Part shown: one piece after another, positions 1-7,260 of the stretch
Layout: each line of letters opens with the position of its first letter
Numbering within the stretch: position 1 is the first letter of the stretch
Origin: DATDPY01 sp964395765
GTDB taxonomy: Bacteria > Bacteroidota > Bacteroidia > Cytophagales > Cyclobacteriaceae
Direction: 5' to 3'
DNA length: 7,394 nucleotides
Assembly: GCA_964395765.1 (NCBI GenBank)
Contig: CAYNCU010000212.1
Location: forward strand, 1-7,394
Translations under genes and position numbers: made by a program
Notes under the pieces: generated by a model
Seen by the model: only the letters and a program-made list of their open reading frames with translations
Database searches by the model: none
Told to the model about the DNA's origin: nothing

Positions 1-1
1 C

Positions 2-244
2 TGTGCCGTCATTGAATTTTTAGCCATGGACAACCCGATCGATTTTAAAACCGATTTCTTTGATATGAAAGGGACGAGCACCTACTGGGGAACCGTCTGG
101 CTTTCACTGATTGACAAGCAAATAGAACACGGCATCTTGTATGAAGATGTTAATATGGATATGAAAATGGCGGGACAGGAAAAGAGCCGGCTATCCAATA
201 CAACCAGGAAGATAGAATTCAATAAAATTCTAAAAAATGATTAA
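2..244 (+). CDS. C-terminal part of an unrecognised protein (5' end outside the window)
   Basis: The frame is open from the left edge at base 2 to a TAA stop at 242-244, so this is most likely the last 80 or so residues of a longer protein. An ATG at 26 would give a 72-residue protein, but it has no ribosome binding site and no stop codon separates it from the edge, so it is a weak start. The visible part is hydrophilic, with a Trp/Tyr-containing stretch (around TYWGTVWLSLIDK) and a charged, Lys-rich tail. I see no signal peptide, membrane segment or catalytic motif, and I do not recognise the family. The stop codon directly abuts the kinase ATG at 245 in the same frame, which suggests one transcript and translational coupling with the two-component genes. 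It could be an accessory or sensory partner of them, but nothing in the residues shows that. Confidence 0.6.
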   Translation, partial: CAVIEFLAMDNPIDFKTDFFDMKGTSTYWGTVWLSLIDKQIEHGILYEDVNMDMKMAGQEKSRLSNTTRKIEFNKILKND

Positions 245-1294
245 ATGAACACCAGGGGTATTATTGATCTCTATCTTCCCCGGAGGACGGCCTATCATGT
301 AAAGATCGTATTAGGCAGTGCGCTTGTCACTGCCTTTGCCACTTTACTCAATGGAGCCGCCTGGAATTGGAATAGTATTACGGTCATTTTTATACTTTTT
401 ATTGTACAATTTGAAATTTATATCTGGCTTGGGACAAGGTTTTTTAGTATAGACTTCAAAGTTCCCGCCCGGCAAATCCCCGGCAGGATCATTTTCAGGC
501 TTATTCTATTTTACCTGATTGTACTTATCATCGCGGTGGTGCTGATGATGCTGGTTTCATTCATTGAATATTGGTTGTATGGAATGGAAATGCGAAACTT
601 TATCGTTGATGTATTCACCAGGGAAAGCAGGGGTTTTCTAATAGGGTTTTCAGGAGGGGTCTTATTTGGGACCGTTGTATTCTTTTATTACCAATGGAGG
701 GATGCTTTAAAAAGAGAGCAAAAGCTGAGGGAGGAAAAACTGATATTCCGTTATGAGACCCTGAAGAACCAGGTCCGCCCGCACTTTCTTTTTAACAGTC
801 TGAATACCCTGTCGTCGATGATCGACAGTAATGGACAGGCGAACAGTTTCATCCAGAAACTTTCCGGTATCTATCGTTATATGCTTGATAACATTGAAAA
901 AGATACCGTCACCCTGCAAGATGAACTGAACTTTGCCAGGGATTATTTTTTTATCCAGCAAATCAGGGATGAGGAAAAGATCCGGTTGATCATCGATGAT
1001 TTCCCGGTAAGCCATTACCGTATTTTACCGATTTCCATCCAGATCTTAATTGAAAATGCCCTGAAACATAATTCTGCCACGCGTGAAAATCCTTTAACCA
1101 TTCATATATCGCTCAATGAAAAGGACTGTATCGTGGTTACTAATGAACTCAGAAAAAAAATGAACCTCGAAAGAAACAATGGAATCGGGCTTAAAAACCT
1201 GGGAGAACGTATTCGCCTGGCGACGGGCAGGGAAATAAATATTCTTGAAATTGAAAAAGAATTTTCCGTATCGATCCCATTAATAAAGGAATAA
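245..1294 (+). CDS. LytS/YehU-type membrane sensor histidine kinase
   Basis: This is the sensor of a two-component system, autophosphorylating on His and passing the phosphate to the LytTR regulator encoded next to it. Residues 1-150 hold four predicted membrane helices (about 18-38, 44-64, 82-110 and 130-150) with short loops, so any signal is probably sensed in or close to the membrane. A charged helix, likely coiled coil (about 150-176), leads into the His_kinase (PF06580-type) domain. The phosphoacceptor is His180 in RPHFLFNSLN. The ATP-binding domain shows the N box IENALKHN (269-276) and a Gly-rich NNGIGLKNLGERI (311-323). The length of 349 residues is normal for the family. The start at 245 is the first Met after the preceding stop; it lacks a clear Shine-Dalgarno sequence and probably relies on termination-reinitiation (TAA|ATG). 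The stop lies one base before the regulator start. Family assignment is firm; the stimulus is unknown. Confidence 0.95.
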   Translation: MNTRGIIDLYLPRRTAYHVKIVLGSALVTAFATLLNGAAWNWNSITVIFILFIVQFEIYIWLGTRFFSIDFKVPARQIPGRIIFRLILFYLIVLIIAVVLMMLVSFIEYWLYGMEMRNFIVDVFTRESRGFLIGFSGGVLFGTVVFFYYQWRDALKREQKLREEKLIFRYETLKNQVRPHFLFNSLNTLSSMIDSNGQANSFIQKLSGIYRYMLDNIEKDTVTLQDELNFARDYFFIQQIRDEEKIRLIIDDFPVSHYRILPISIQILIENALKHNSATRENPLTIHISLNEKDCIVVTNELRKKMNLERNNGIGLKNLGERIRLATGREINILEIEKEFSVSIPLIKE

Positions 1295-1295
1295 G

Positions 1296-2051
1296 ATGGA
1301 CGTATTGATCATTGAAGATGAAAGGCATGCCGCCGACAAACTCATCAAAATGCTTGAGAGTGCAGAGAAAGAAATCAAGATTGTTTCGGTGATCGAATCG
1401 GTACATGATTCCGTTGAATGGCTGATGGCGAACCCGGCTCCCGACCTTATTTTTATGGACATCCAGCTGGATGACGGAATTTGTTTTGAGATATTCGAGG
1501 CTGTGAAAATCATAACCCCCGTGATCTTCACCACGGCGTTCAGCGAATTTGCCATCCGAGCCTTTAAGGTGAATAGTATTGATTACCTGCTGAAACCGGT
1601 AGAGGCGGATTCACTCCGTTCGGCATTAAAAAAATTCCGAAACCTCTACCCGGCACAGTCTACGCAGAACGCCCGCATAGAGGAATTATTCAGCCAGCTG
1701 GTTACCAGTTATAAAACTAGATTTTTTGTTAAAGCCGGCGGTCATAGTAAATCCCTGCCCGTGAACGAAATTAAATATTTCACCATCATTGAACGAGCTA
1801 CTTTTATCGTTTCGGATACCGGGAATCATTTCGACCTTGATTATTCCCTTGATCAATTGCAGAAAATGCTGGACCCATCCTTTTTTTTCAGGATTAACCG
1901 GACCAATATTATCAACATAAATTATATACAGGATATCGTGACCTATTCAACCAGTCGCCTGAAGATAAGGATTAAAGATGAGAAGGATAATCCGGATCTT
2001 GTCGTAAGCCGCGATAAAGTTCCGGACTTCAGGAGCTGGCTCGACAAATAA
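1296..2051 (+). CDS. LytTR-family DNA-binding response regulator
   Basis: This is a transcription factor of the LytR/AlgR type, activated by phosphorylation from the kinase just upstream. The receiver domain (about residues 1-118) keeps all the usual residues: acidic pocket Glu7/Asp8, phosphoacceptor Asp55 in LIFMDIQLDDG, Thr80, aromatic switch Phe90, and Lys100 in the DYLLKP motif. A linker of about 20 residues leads to a LytTR domain (about 141-249), seen in the RFFVKAGG start, the VNEIKYFTIIERATFI strand region, the FFRINRTNIININYI stretch and the terminal VSRDKVPDFRSWL. LytTR domains bind direct-repeat operators through beta-sheet loops rather than a helix-turn-helix. The start is supported by AAAGGA at 1285-1290, five bases before the ATG, one of the few purine-rich ribosome sites in the window. 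One base separates it from the kinase gene. The length of 251 residues is typical. Target promoters cannot be identified from this window. Confidence 0.95.
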   Translation: MDVLIIEDERHAADKLIKMLESAEKEIKIVSVIESVHDSVEWLMANPAPDLIFMDIQLDDGICFEIFEAVKIITPVIFTTAFSEFAIRAFKVNSIDYLLKPVEADSLRSALKKFRNLYPAQSTQNARIEELFSQLVTSYKTRFFVKAGGHSKSLPVNEIKYFTIIERATFIVSDTGNHFDLDYSLDQLQKMLDPSFFFRINRTNIININYIQDIVTYSTSRLKIRIKDEKDNPDLVVSRDKVPDFRSWLDK

Positions 2052-2135
2052 ATTTTTTTCATACCTTCTGAATCCAAACGATTAATATTTTATAAATTTA
2101 ACCTGATTTTTTAATCGATCTAAATTTATTTTTTT

Positions 2136-2933
2136 ATGAATTTTCAGGAACCAGTCACCCTGGGCCGGACCGGGTTTAAAGTCGGCCGCCTGGGTATATC
2201 TTCCAATTACGGTACCCCTGCCGGAGCCCTTGAAGAAGCTTTTGAAAGAGGCTGTAATTATTTTACGTATTCAACCTTTCTTTCCAGGGGAAGCCGTGAG
2301 ATGCAGAAAGCGGTCAGAAATATTGTGAAGAAAGGATTAAGGGATAAACTCGTACTGGCTGTTTTTTCTTATGCTCATCTGCCCTGGCTCACCCACCGGT
2401 TGTTTCCCGGGGATCTGAAAAAACTGGGAACGGATTATGCCGAATTCCTGATCCTCGGTAATTACGGTTCATCACCCGGTAAGCGGACTTTGGAAATGAT
2501 ACAACAATTAAAGAAGGATGGACTGGTACGACATGCAGGGATATCCAGTCATAAAAGAAAGGTTTTCCCTGTCCTGGAAGAAAAGAAAATAGTCGACCTG
2601 TTTCATTTCAGGTACAATGCCGTTCACCGGGGAGCGGAAAAGGATATTTTCCCCTTCATTCATGGTCCCGGCAAACCCGGTATGGTTTCTTTTACGGCCA
2701 CAAACTGGGGCAAATTGTTAAATGCTGCTAAAATCCCTGAAAGGTACAACACCCCAACCGCGGCGGATTGTTACCGTTTTGTTCTCACCAACCCTTCAAT
2801 TGACGTATGCATGACCGGCACAAAAACAATACGCGAAATGAGGGAAAACCTGAAAGTGCTGGAATCGGGGCCGATGGATGAAACCGAAATAAAGGAATTT
2901 GTATCGATAGGAGACTATCTTTATAAAAATTAG
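2136..2933 (+). CDS. Aldo/keto-reductase-fold protein with a degenerate catalytic tetrad
   Basis: The opening TLGRTGFKVGRLG, the RDKLVLA strand, KKLGTDY, the GLVRHAGISSH segment (129-139), FRYN (158-161) and the C-terminal GTKTIREMREN (228-238) together mark an AKR TIM barrel. The last motif resembles the region that binds the NADPH phosphate in AKRs. Aligning by eye on these anchors, the usual Asp-Tyr-Lys-His tetrad is replaced: Thr44 for Asp (NYFTYST instead of the common NFFDTA), Leu49 for Tyr, Phe77 for Lys, and Gly108 (or Asn109) for His. Classical AKR hydride-transfer chemistry is therefore unlikely, although nucleotide binding may remain. At 265 residues it is shorter than most AKRs (about 280-330). 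It has no signal peptide, membrane helix or Cys-rich Fe-S tail, so it should be cytoplasmic. The start at 2136 follows a U-rich leader without a Shine-Dalgarno sequence. It lies 84 bases after the regulator and could be a read-through member of that operon or have its own promoter. Substrate and role are unknown. Confidence 0.85.
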   Translation: MNFQEPVTLGRTGFKVGRLGISSNYGTPAGALEEAFERGCNYFTYSTFLSRGSREMQKAVRNIVKKGLRDKLVLAVFSYAHLPWLTHRLFPGDLKKLGTDYAEFLILGNYGSSPGKRTLEMIQQLKKDGLVRHAGISSHKRKVFPVLEEKKIVDLFHFRYNAVHRGAEKDIFPFIHGPGKPGMVSFTATNWGKLLNAAKIPERYNTPTAADCYRFVLTNPSIDVCMTGTKTIREMRENLKVLESGPMDETEIKEFVSIGDYLYKN

Positions 2934-2993
2934 TTTTAGCCGGACAGGTTCAAGTCTTCTTAATACAAATTTGAATTCCCGGAATACGATTAC

Positions 2994-5300
2994 CTATTCA
3001 TATCTCAATTCATCCACGGGGTTGGTCATGCTGGATTTAATGGTCTGGTAGCCAACTGTGAACAGCGCGATAACTATTATGATCACCCCTGAAAATAAAT
3101 ACAACCCAATATTCAGCTTTATTTTATAGGCAAATGTTTCCAGCCAATAATGGGATAAATACCACGCCACCGGAACAGCAACGAGATAAGCAATTAAAAT
3201 CCACTTAAAAAACCTTCCCAGCAAAAGAACTACAATATTCATCCAGCTAGCCCCGATCACTTTTCTTATTCCGATTTCCCTGGAACGGTCCTGGGTGGTT
3301 CCCCATGACAGGGCGAAGAGTCCGAAACAGGTAATCAGGATACTGATAAGTGTTGCGGAACTAATGATCCGGCTGAATAAAAATTCCTCTGAATGATTTT
3401 TGTTTAATTCATCGGATACAAATAAATATTGGAAAGGGTAATCCGGATAAATTTCATCCCATTTACTTTTTATGGCCGGCAGCAGTCCGGATAACTTGCC
3501 GGGATCATATTTCATCAGAAGGCAATCCGATTGACCCGAATACCCGATTATTACCGGCGGAATACTTTCTTTCAGGGAAGACACATTAAAGTCATTTACA
3601 ACCCCGCTGATATAAATCTCCTTTTCCCCGGGTATAAGCTTACCAATCGGCTTATCCATTTGAAAATATTTCACAAATGCCTGGTTGACAAGCCTCGCGT
3701 TTTTATTTTCAGGAGAAGGTATTGTGCCTTTGATTAGTTTGAGTCCGAGCGTTTTTAAGTGATCTTCGTCGCCGCTGAAAATATAGGGTGTGTAGAACTT
3801 CCCGTTTTCAAGATCATACCGGGCAATCCAGCAATCAGAAAAAGGATTACCATTACAAACCGAAGCGGATTCGATACCCTCGAGACTGACAATTTTATTT
3901 TTTAAATTACCCAGTTCGCCTGCTAATTTTTGCATCGGGGCTCTCACTTCAAGAATGTTCCTGTTGAATCCAAGCGGTTTGGATTCGATATAGTGGATTT
4001 GCCGGTTCATAACTATGGCGCATGAAATTAGGATAATGGAAATAATAAACTGGATTCCCAGCATCCATTGATTAAAACTCGTTTGGTATTGTGTTTTATT
4101 GGAAAGCAGCGAAACCGGTTTCAGCCGGTACAGATACCGGGTTAAACGCAGAATTACCGCCGCTGCCACGAAAGCAATCAGGAGTCCTAAAAATAACAGG
4201 ATGGAGGGATGTATAAAATAGGTAAGGGATAGTCCTGAATTTACTAACCTGTCGAAATAGGGTATTACCAGCCAGGATAATAAAAACGACAACAGGACGG
4301 AAATAACCGTGTAAAAAAAGACTTCGGTAACGGCAATCAACCGGATGGAATTTATTGAGGCCCCCAGTATTTTTTTAATACCGAATTCCTTCCAGCGTTT
4401 AATGAATAACCGATAAAATAAATTCAGAAAATTGAAGGCGGCAAGGAAAAGTACCATGGCTATAATCAATCCGCTGACCACGATGAATAATTTATTTCTT
4501 GCCGTGGAAAAAGTACGGGTGTTATGTTCATCCCAGTAAATTTTTTTAAGCGGCTGAAGATAAAATTTCAATTTCCCTTCGCCCATCATGGAAGGAACCT
4601 TTCCTGAAGAATTTATTTTATTTTCCAAAAAGGCTGCGTCAATGCGATTATGAGCCAGGATATACAGGATTCCCCCGTTCAGGGCTTTTCTATCATCAAT
4701 GGGAACAAGTCCGTCGAAATGCAAATGGCTGTTCTCGGCAGGTGAACCGGTGAAACCGGAGATTTTGAAGATCTTCAATGCCGAGTCGGTGCGTATTTCA
4801 ACTTCACTGGCATTCCTGTAATTGTCCCCGAATAGTTTCTTCGCAGTTTCAATGGTTAAAACAATATTTCCGGTTTCCAATGCATGGGCACGGTTGCCCA
4901 TGAAAAAAGGGAAATCGAAAATAGTAAAGAAATTTTTATCAACGGAAAGGATATTCAGACCCGGTATACCTTCGGTACTGCCCGGCCGGGAAATCCAGAA
5001 TTGTTTCAAAGGATACATCATGCATGATTCATCTATTTCAGGAAAATGGGAGGAAAGATAATCGGCAGTTTGTCTTTGCAGATAGCTCATTTTCCCGCCC
5101 TGGACAAATGGATCATCACTTATAATCCTGAAAATCCGGTCTTTCTTTTTATTAAAGTTATCGGTATTAACTTCATGGATAATGAAACCTGATAAAATAC
5201 CGGCAATGGTAAAACCGATGGCCAGGCTCAGGATAATGGCGGCAGAATAAATTTTATTTTGAAAAAAATTCCGGATAGTAAGCTTAAAAATATTCTTCAT
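2994..5300 (-). CDS. FtsX/MacB-type ABC transporter permease, two-module form
   Basis: This inner-membrane permease belongs to the MacB/FtsX superfamily, in the long form common in Bacteroidota. The 768 residues hold two tandem modules. In module one, TM1 (about 19-42) is followed by a periplasmic MacB_PCD-like domain (about 43-268) and TM2-TM4 (about 271-295, 321-347, 365-384). In module two, TM5 (about 411-431) is followed by a second periplasmic domain (about 433-643) and TM6-TM8 (about 645-665, 689-713, 729-749). Each module carries the cytoplasmic coupling-helix signature: KEFGIKKILGAS at 304-315 and REIGIRKVIGAS at 674-685, clear evidence of internal duplication. The C-terminal NPVDELRYE is the usual ending. 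No ATPase gene lies in the window, so the partner must be elsewhere. Members act as mechanotransmitters or exporters of lipids, peptides or drugs; the substrate here cannot be told. The frame is intact. It faces away from the phosphatase gene and converges on the AKR-like gene. Confidence 0.93.
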   Translation of the reverse strand: MKNIFKLTIRNFFQNKIYSAAIILSLAIGFTIAGILSGFIIHEVNTDNFNKKKDRIFRIISDDPFVQGGKMSYLQRQTADYLSSHFPEIDESCMMYPLKQFWISRPGSTEGIPGLNILSVDKNFFTIFDFPFFMGNRAHALETGNIVLTIETAKKLFGDNYRNASEVEIRTDSALKIFKISGFTGSPAENSHLHFDGLVPIDDRKALNGGILYILAHNRIDAAFLENKINSSGKVPSMMGEGKLKFYLQPLKKIYWDEHNTRTFSTARNKLFIVVSGLIIAMVLFLAAFNFLNLFYRLFIKRWKEFGIKKILGASINSIRLIAVTEVFFYTVISVLLSFLLSWLVIPYFDRLVNSGLSLTYFIHPSILLFLGLLIAFVAAAVILRLTRYLYRLKPVSLLSNKTQYQTSFNQWMLGIQFIISIILISCAIVMNRQIHYIESKPLGFNRNILEVRAPMQKLAGELGNLKNKIVSLEGIESASVCNGNPFSDCWIARYDLENGKFYTPYIFSGDEDHLKTLGLKLIKGTIPSPENKNARLVNQAFVKYFQMDKPIGKLIPGEKEIYISGVVNDFNVSSLKESIPPVIIGYSGQSDCLLMKYDPGKLSGLLPAIKSKWDEIYPDYPFQYLFVSDELNKNHSEEFLFSRIISSATLISILITCFGLFALSWGTTQDRSREIGIRKVIGASWMNIVVLLLGRFFKWILIAYLVAVPVAWYLSHYWLETFAYKIKLNIGLYLFSGVIIIVIALFTVGYQTIKSSMTNPVDELRYE

Positions 5301-5356
5301 CAGGATATTAATTCATCAGATTGTCTAGGATACTCAAAGATTTCCGGCTCTTTTAA

Positions 5357-5383
5357 TCCGCCTTTGCGTTCCGTTACGGCGGA
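5357..5383. repeat. Inverted repeat TCCGCC...GGCGGA
   Basis: TCCGCC at 5357-5362 and GGCGGA at 5378-5383 are perfect reverse complements around a 15-base spacer. The spacer and right arm contain a smaller palindrome, CCGTTACGG (5371-5379), that competes with the outer stem. There is no T tract on either side, so it does not look like a terminator. It may be part of the same intergenic element as the larger palindrome 12 bases further on. Confidence 0.5.
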
Positions 5384-5394
5384 CAAGAAGGTTA

Positions 5395-5461
5395 GGGTTT
5401 AATTCCCCGGAGCTCTGCTCCGGAAATTCGGGTCCAGGGATTGCTTCGGGGTTAAATACCC
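5395..5461. repeat. Nested palindromic element with two alternative stems
   Basis: The outer structure pairs GGGTTTAA (5395-5402) with TTAAA (5452-5456) and CCC (5459-5461), and CCCCGGAGC (5405-5413) with GCTTCGGGG (5443-5451, one G-T wobble). This gives 17 pairs with two-base bulges at 5403-5404 and 5457-5458. A competing tight hairpin uses the same left arm: CCGGAGC (5407-5413), loop TCT, GCTCCGG (5417-5423), a perfect seven-pair stem. The ends are two similar 13-base palindromes (5395-5407 and 5449-5461, 11 of 13 identical). The layout resembles a REP-like or miniature dispersed repeat; no coding frame is involved. It would lie in the 5' leader of the phosphatase if transcription starts far upstream. 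Confidence 0.6.
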
Positions 5462-5515
5462 TTTATTAAAAATAAAATATAAATTTATGATTTAAGGATA
5501 TTTAATAAAGAAATT

Positions 5516-7207
5516 ATGAGAGGGAGAATTATTTTCTTGATCGTGTTATTGCCGGTCATTTTCCTGGCCCTGCAATCTGAAGCTCAGGATAGACCTAAAC
5601 TTATTCTGCAGATCACCGTTGACCAGTTGCGTGGCGAACTTCCGGGTAAATATCTGGATCAATATAAGGAAGGGGGTTTTAAATATTTACTGGATAGTGG
5701 TATTGTATATGCCAATGCCCATTACGCACATTCCAATACAGAAACTGCCGTTGGCCATACAGCCCTGGCCACAGGGACCTATCCGTCGGTGAATGGCATG
5801 GTTTCAAACGATTGGTACGACCAGGAGACCGGCAAAATTGTTTACGCGGTTGAAGATGATCATTCACCGATCCTGCCTGAACCGGAAGGTTCAAGGCGAT
5901 CGAATTCGGATATTTCCTCTTATAATAGAGAAGGCGGAAGATCGCCGGCTAATATAGCCAGCTCCACTTTCAGCGATGAACTGGCATTCTATTCAGCCGG
6001 GAAAGCAAAAATTTTCGGAATTTCCATAAAAGACCGGGCCGCCATTACCCTGGCAGGACATGCAGGAAAAGCTTTCTGGTTTGATGATGAAACCGGTGAT
6101 TTTGTGACCAGCAGATATTATTATTCAAAATACCCGGATTGGGTTATAGCATGGAACCGCAAAAGAATCCCTGACAGTTATGCCGGGAAGCGATGGGAAT
6201 TGATGTATGATAAAAATACCTATCTGTATGGCGATAAGGATGACCAATCTTTTGAGGTCGCCTTACCAGGATTTGGCAAGACCTTTCCTCATCCTTACGG
6301 AGATGGTACCAATCACAGCTTTTATCGTTTGCTTACGGTCAGCCCTGCCGGGGATGAGATCCTCCTTGATTTTGCCCGCACCCTGATCGAGCAGGAAAAC
6401 CTGGGCCAGGACAGCATTACGGATTATCTTTCTATAAGTTTTTCCTGTACGGATTATATCGATCACATCTTCAGCCCCTCCAGCCTCGAAGCGGAAGACA
6501 ACCTGCTGAGGCTCGATCGTACCCTGGCCGATTTATTTAAATTTGTTGATCAGAAAATCGGGCTGAACAATACCCTGATCGTAATCTCAGCGGATCATGG
6601 GGCATCCGAAGCGCCGGAACTGGCAAAATCATTCGGGATCAATGCCGGCAGACTTATTATGAATGAATTTTTTAATAAAATAAACCCGGAACTTAAATCA
6701 AGATTTGGCGCAGGACGTGAACTGATCAGTTCCTGTATGCCACCGTATTTATACCTGAATCATCAGTTGATCCGCGATAAGAAAATCAATGAGGACGACC
6801 TGACTCAATTCCTTGTCAGAAGCCTGATGAAATTCAATGGAATTGCCCTTGCGGTTTCCACAAAACAAATGATGAACAACAACGTAGCCGACAGGGACCT
6901 GCTGGAGCTGATCCGGAATAATTATTATTATGGCAGGTCCGGCGATATTTATATTGTCCCCCAACCGTACTGGCTGATCAGTAACGATCTTGCCGGAAGC
7001 ATGGCAGTAGCTTCTTCCCATGGCTCACCCTGGGATTATGACACCTTCGTGCCGGTAATATTTGCCGGATTCGGATTAAAGGGTGAACATATTTACAGGA
7101 AAATTTATACGGTGGATATTGCCCCCACCTTATCCGCGGTTGTAGGATCGAAATTCCCCAGTGGGACCCGTGGAGTAGTGCTGAAGGAAATAACCGGAAA
7201 CCGATAA
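5516..7207 (+). CDS. Secreted PafA-like alkaline phosphatase (phosphomonoesterase)
   Basis: This is a metal-dependent hydrolase of the alkaline phosphatase superfamily, predicted to split phosphate monoesters in the periplasm. A signal peptide covers residues 1-23, with probable cleavage at SEA|QDRP; there is no lipobox Cys. Metal ligands are visible by comparison with the NPP/PafA fold: Asp36 (TVDQ), the nucleophile Thr77 in NTETAVGHT, Asp313 and His317 (CTDYIDH), Asp360 and His361 (ISADHG), and His502 (SSHGSPWDYD). Asn98 (SNDWYD) and the pair Lys172/Arg174 (SIKDR) match the Asn100, Lys162 and Arg164 that accompany Thr79 in Elizabethkingia PafA. The Lys/Arg pair favours monoesters over the diesters used by NPP relatives. 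The length of 563 residues fits PafA. The start at 5516 is preceded by AT-rich sequence with only a weak AAAGAA. The gene stands alone on its strand and ends just before a hairpin. No PHO-box-like site was seen, and PafA itself is known as phosphate-irrepressible. An in vivo substrate is not evident. Confidence 0.92.
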   Translation: MRGRIIFLIVLLPVIFLALQSEAQDRPKLILQITVDQLRGELPGKYLDQYKEGGFKYLLDSGIVYANAHYAHSNTETAVGHTALATGTYPSVNGMVSNDWYDQETGKIVYAVEDDHSPILPEPEGSRRSNSDISSYNREGGRSPANIASSTFSDELAFYSAGKAKIFGISIKDRAAITLAGHAGKAFWFDDETGDFVTSRYYYSKYPDWVIAWNRKRIPDSYAGKRWELMYDKNTYLYGDKDDQSFEVALPGFGKTFPHPYGDGTNHSFYRLLTVSPAGDEILLDFARTLIEQENLGQDSITDYLSISFSCTDYIDHIFSPSSLEAEDNLLRLDRTLADLFKFVDQKIGLNNTLIVISADHGASEAPELAKSFGINAGRLIMNEFFNKINPELKSRFGAGRELISSCMPPYLYLNHQLIRDKKINEDDLTQFLVRSLMKFNGIALAVSTKQMMNNNVADRDLLELIRNNYYYGRSGDIYIVPQPYWLISNDLAGSMAVASSHGSPWDYDTFVPVIFAGFGLKGEHIYRKIYTVDIAPTLSAVVGSKFPSGTRGVVLKEITGNR

Positions 7208-7215
7208 ATATAAAG

Positions 7216-7235
7216 TGCTCAATTTATATTGAGCA
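7216..7235 (+). terminator. Hairpin after the phosphatase, probable terminator
   Basis: TGCTCAAT (7216-7223) and ATTGAGCA (7228-7235) are perfect reverse complements around the four-base loop TTAT. The stem can be lengthened by a G-T and an A-T pair. It begins nine bases after the phosphatase stop, the usual place for an intrinsic terminator. The sequence after it (TTAAAAGTTATTT) is AT-rich but lacks an unbroken T run, so termination may be partial or the hairpin may mainly protect the mRNA 3' end. Confidence 0.5.
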
Positions 7236-7260
7236 TTAAAAGTTATTTCACAGTTCCGGG

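Larger units (their letters stand above)
5301..5515. promoter_or_regulatory. Divergent intergenic region between permease and phosphatase
   Basis: These 215 bases must hold the start signals for two genes that point away from each other, unless either is transcribed from further off. The middle is GC-richer and full of inverted repeats (5357-5383 and 5395-5461), while the 50 bases before the phosphatase ATG are nearly all A and T. TAAATTTA at 5480-5487 matches seven of eight positions of the Bacteroidota -7 consensus TAnnTTTG, but I see no -33 element at the right distance. On the permease side TTTG occurs on the minus strand (5338 down to 5335) without a convincing -7 partner. The extent is certain; the promoter assignment is weak. 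Confidence 0.35.

Noticed and set aside
707..1015. Minus-strand open frame of 102 codons inside the kinase gene
   Set aside because: It lies wholly within a well-supported kinase on the other strand, has no recognisable domain, and is the kind of antisense frame expected by chance.
1280..1555. Minus-strand open frame across the start of the regulator
   Set aside because: It overlaps the conserved receiver domain coding sequence, and its translation shows no domain features.
2934..2993. Possible terminator between the converging AKR-like and permease genes
   Set aside because: Only short palindromes (around CAAATTTG and ATTCCCGGAAT) are present, with no stable stem followed by a T tract in either direction.
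3531..3737. Plus-strand open frame within the permease gene
   Set aside because: It is antisense to an intact permease domain, with a basic, low-information product and no start signal.
4822..5061. Plus-strand open frame of 79 codons antisense to the permease N-terminal region
   Set aside because: It overlaps the first periplasmic domain and shows no independent coding character.
6749..7021. Minus-strand open frame of 90 codons inside the phosphatase
   Set aside because: It is antisense to the C-terminal half of the phosphatase, including the His502 ligand region; no family features.
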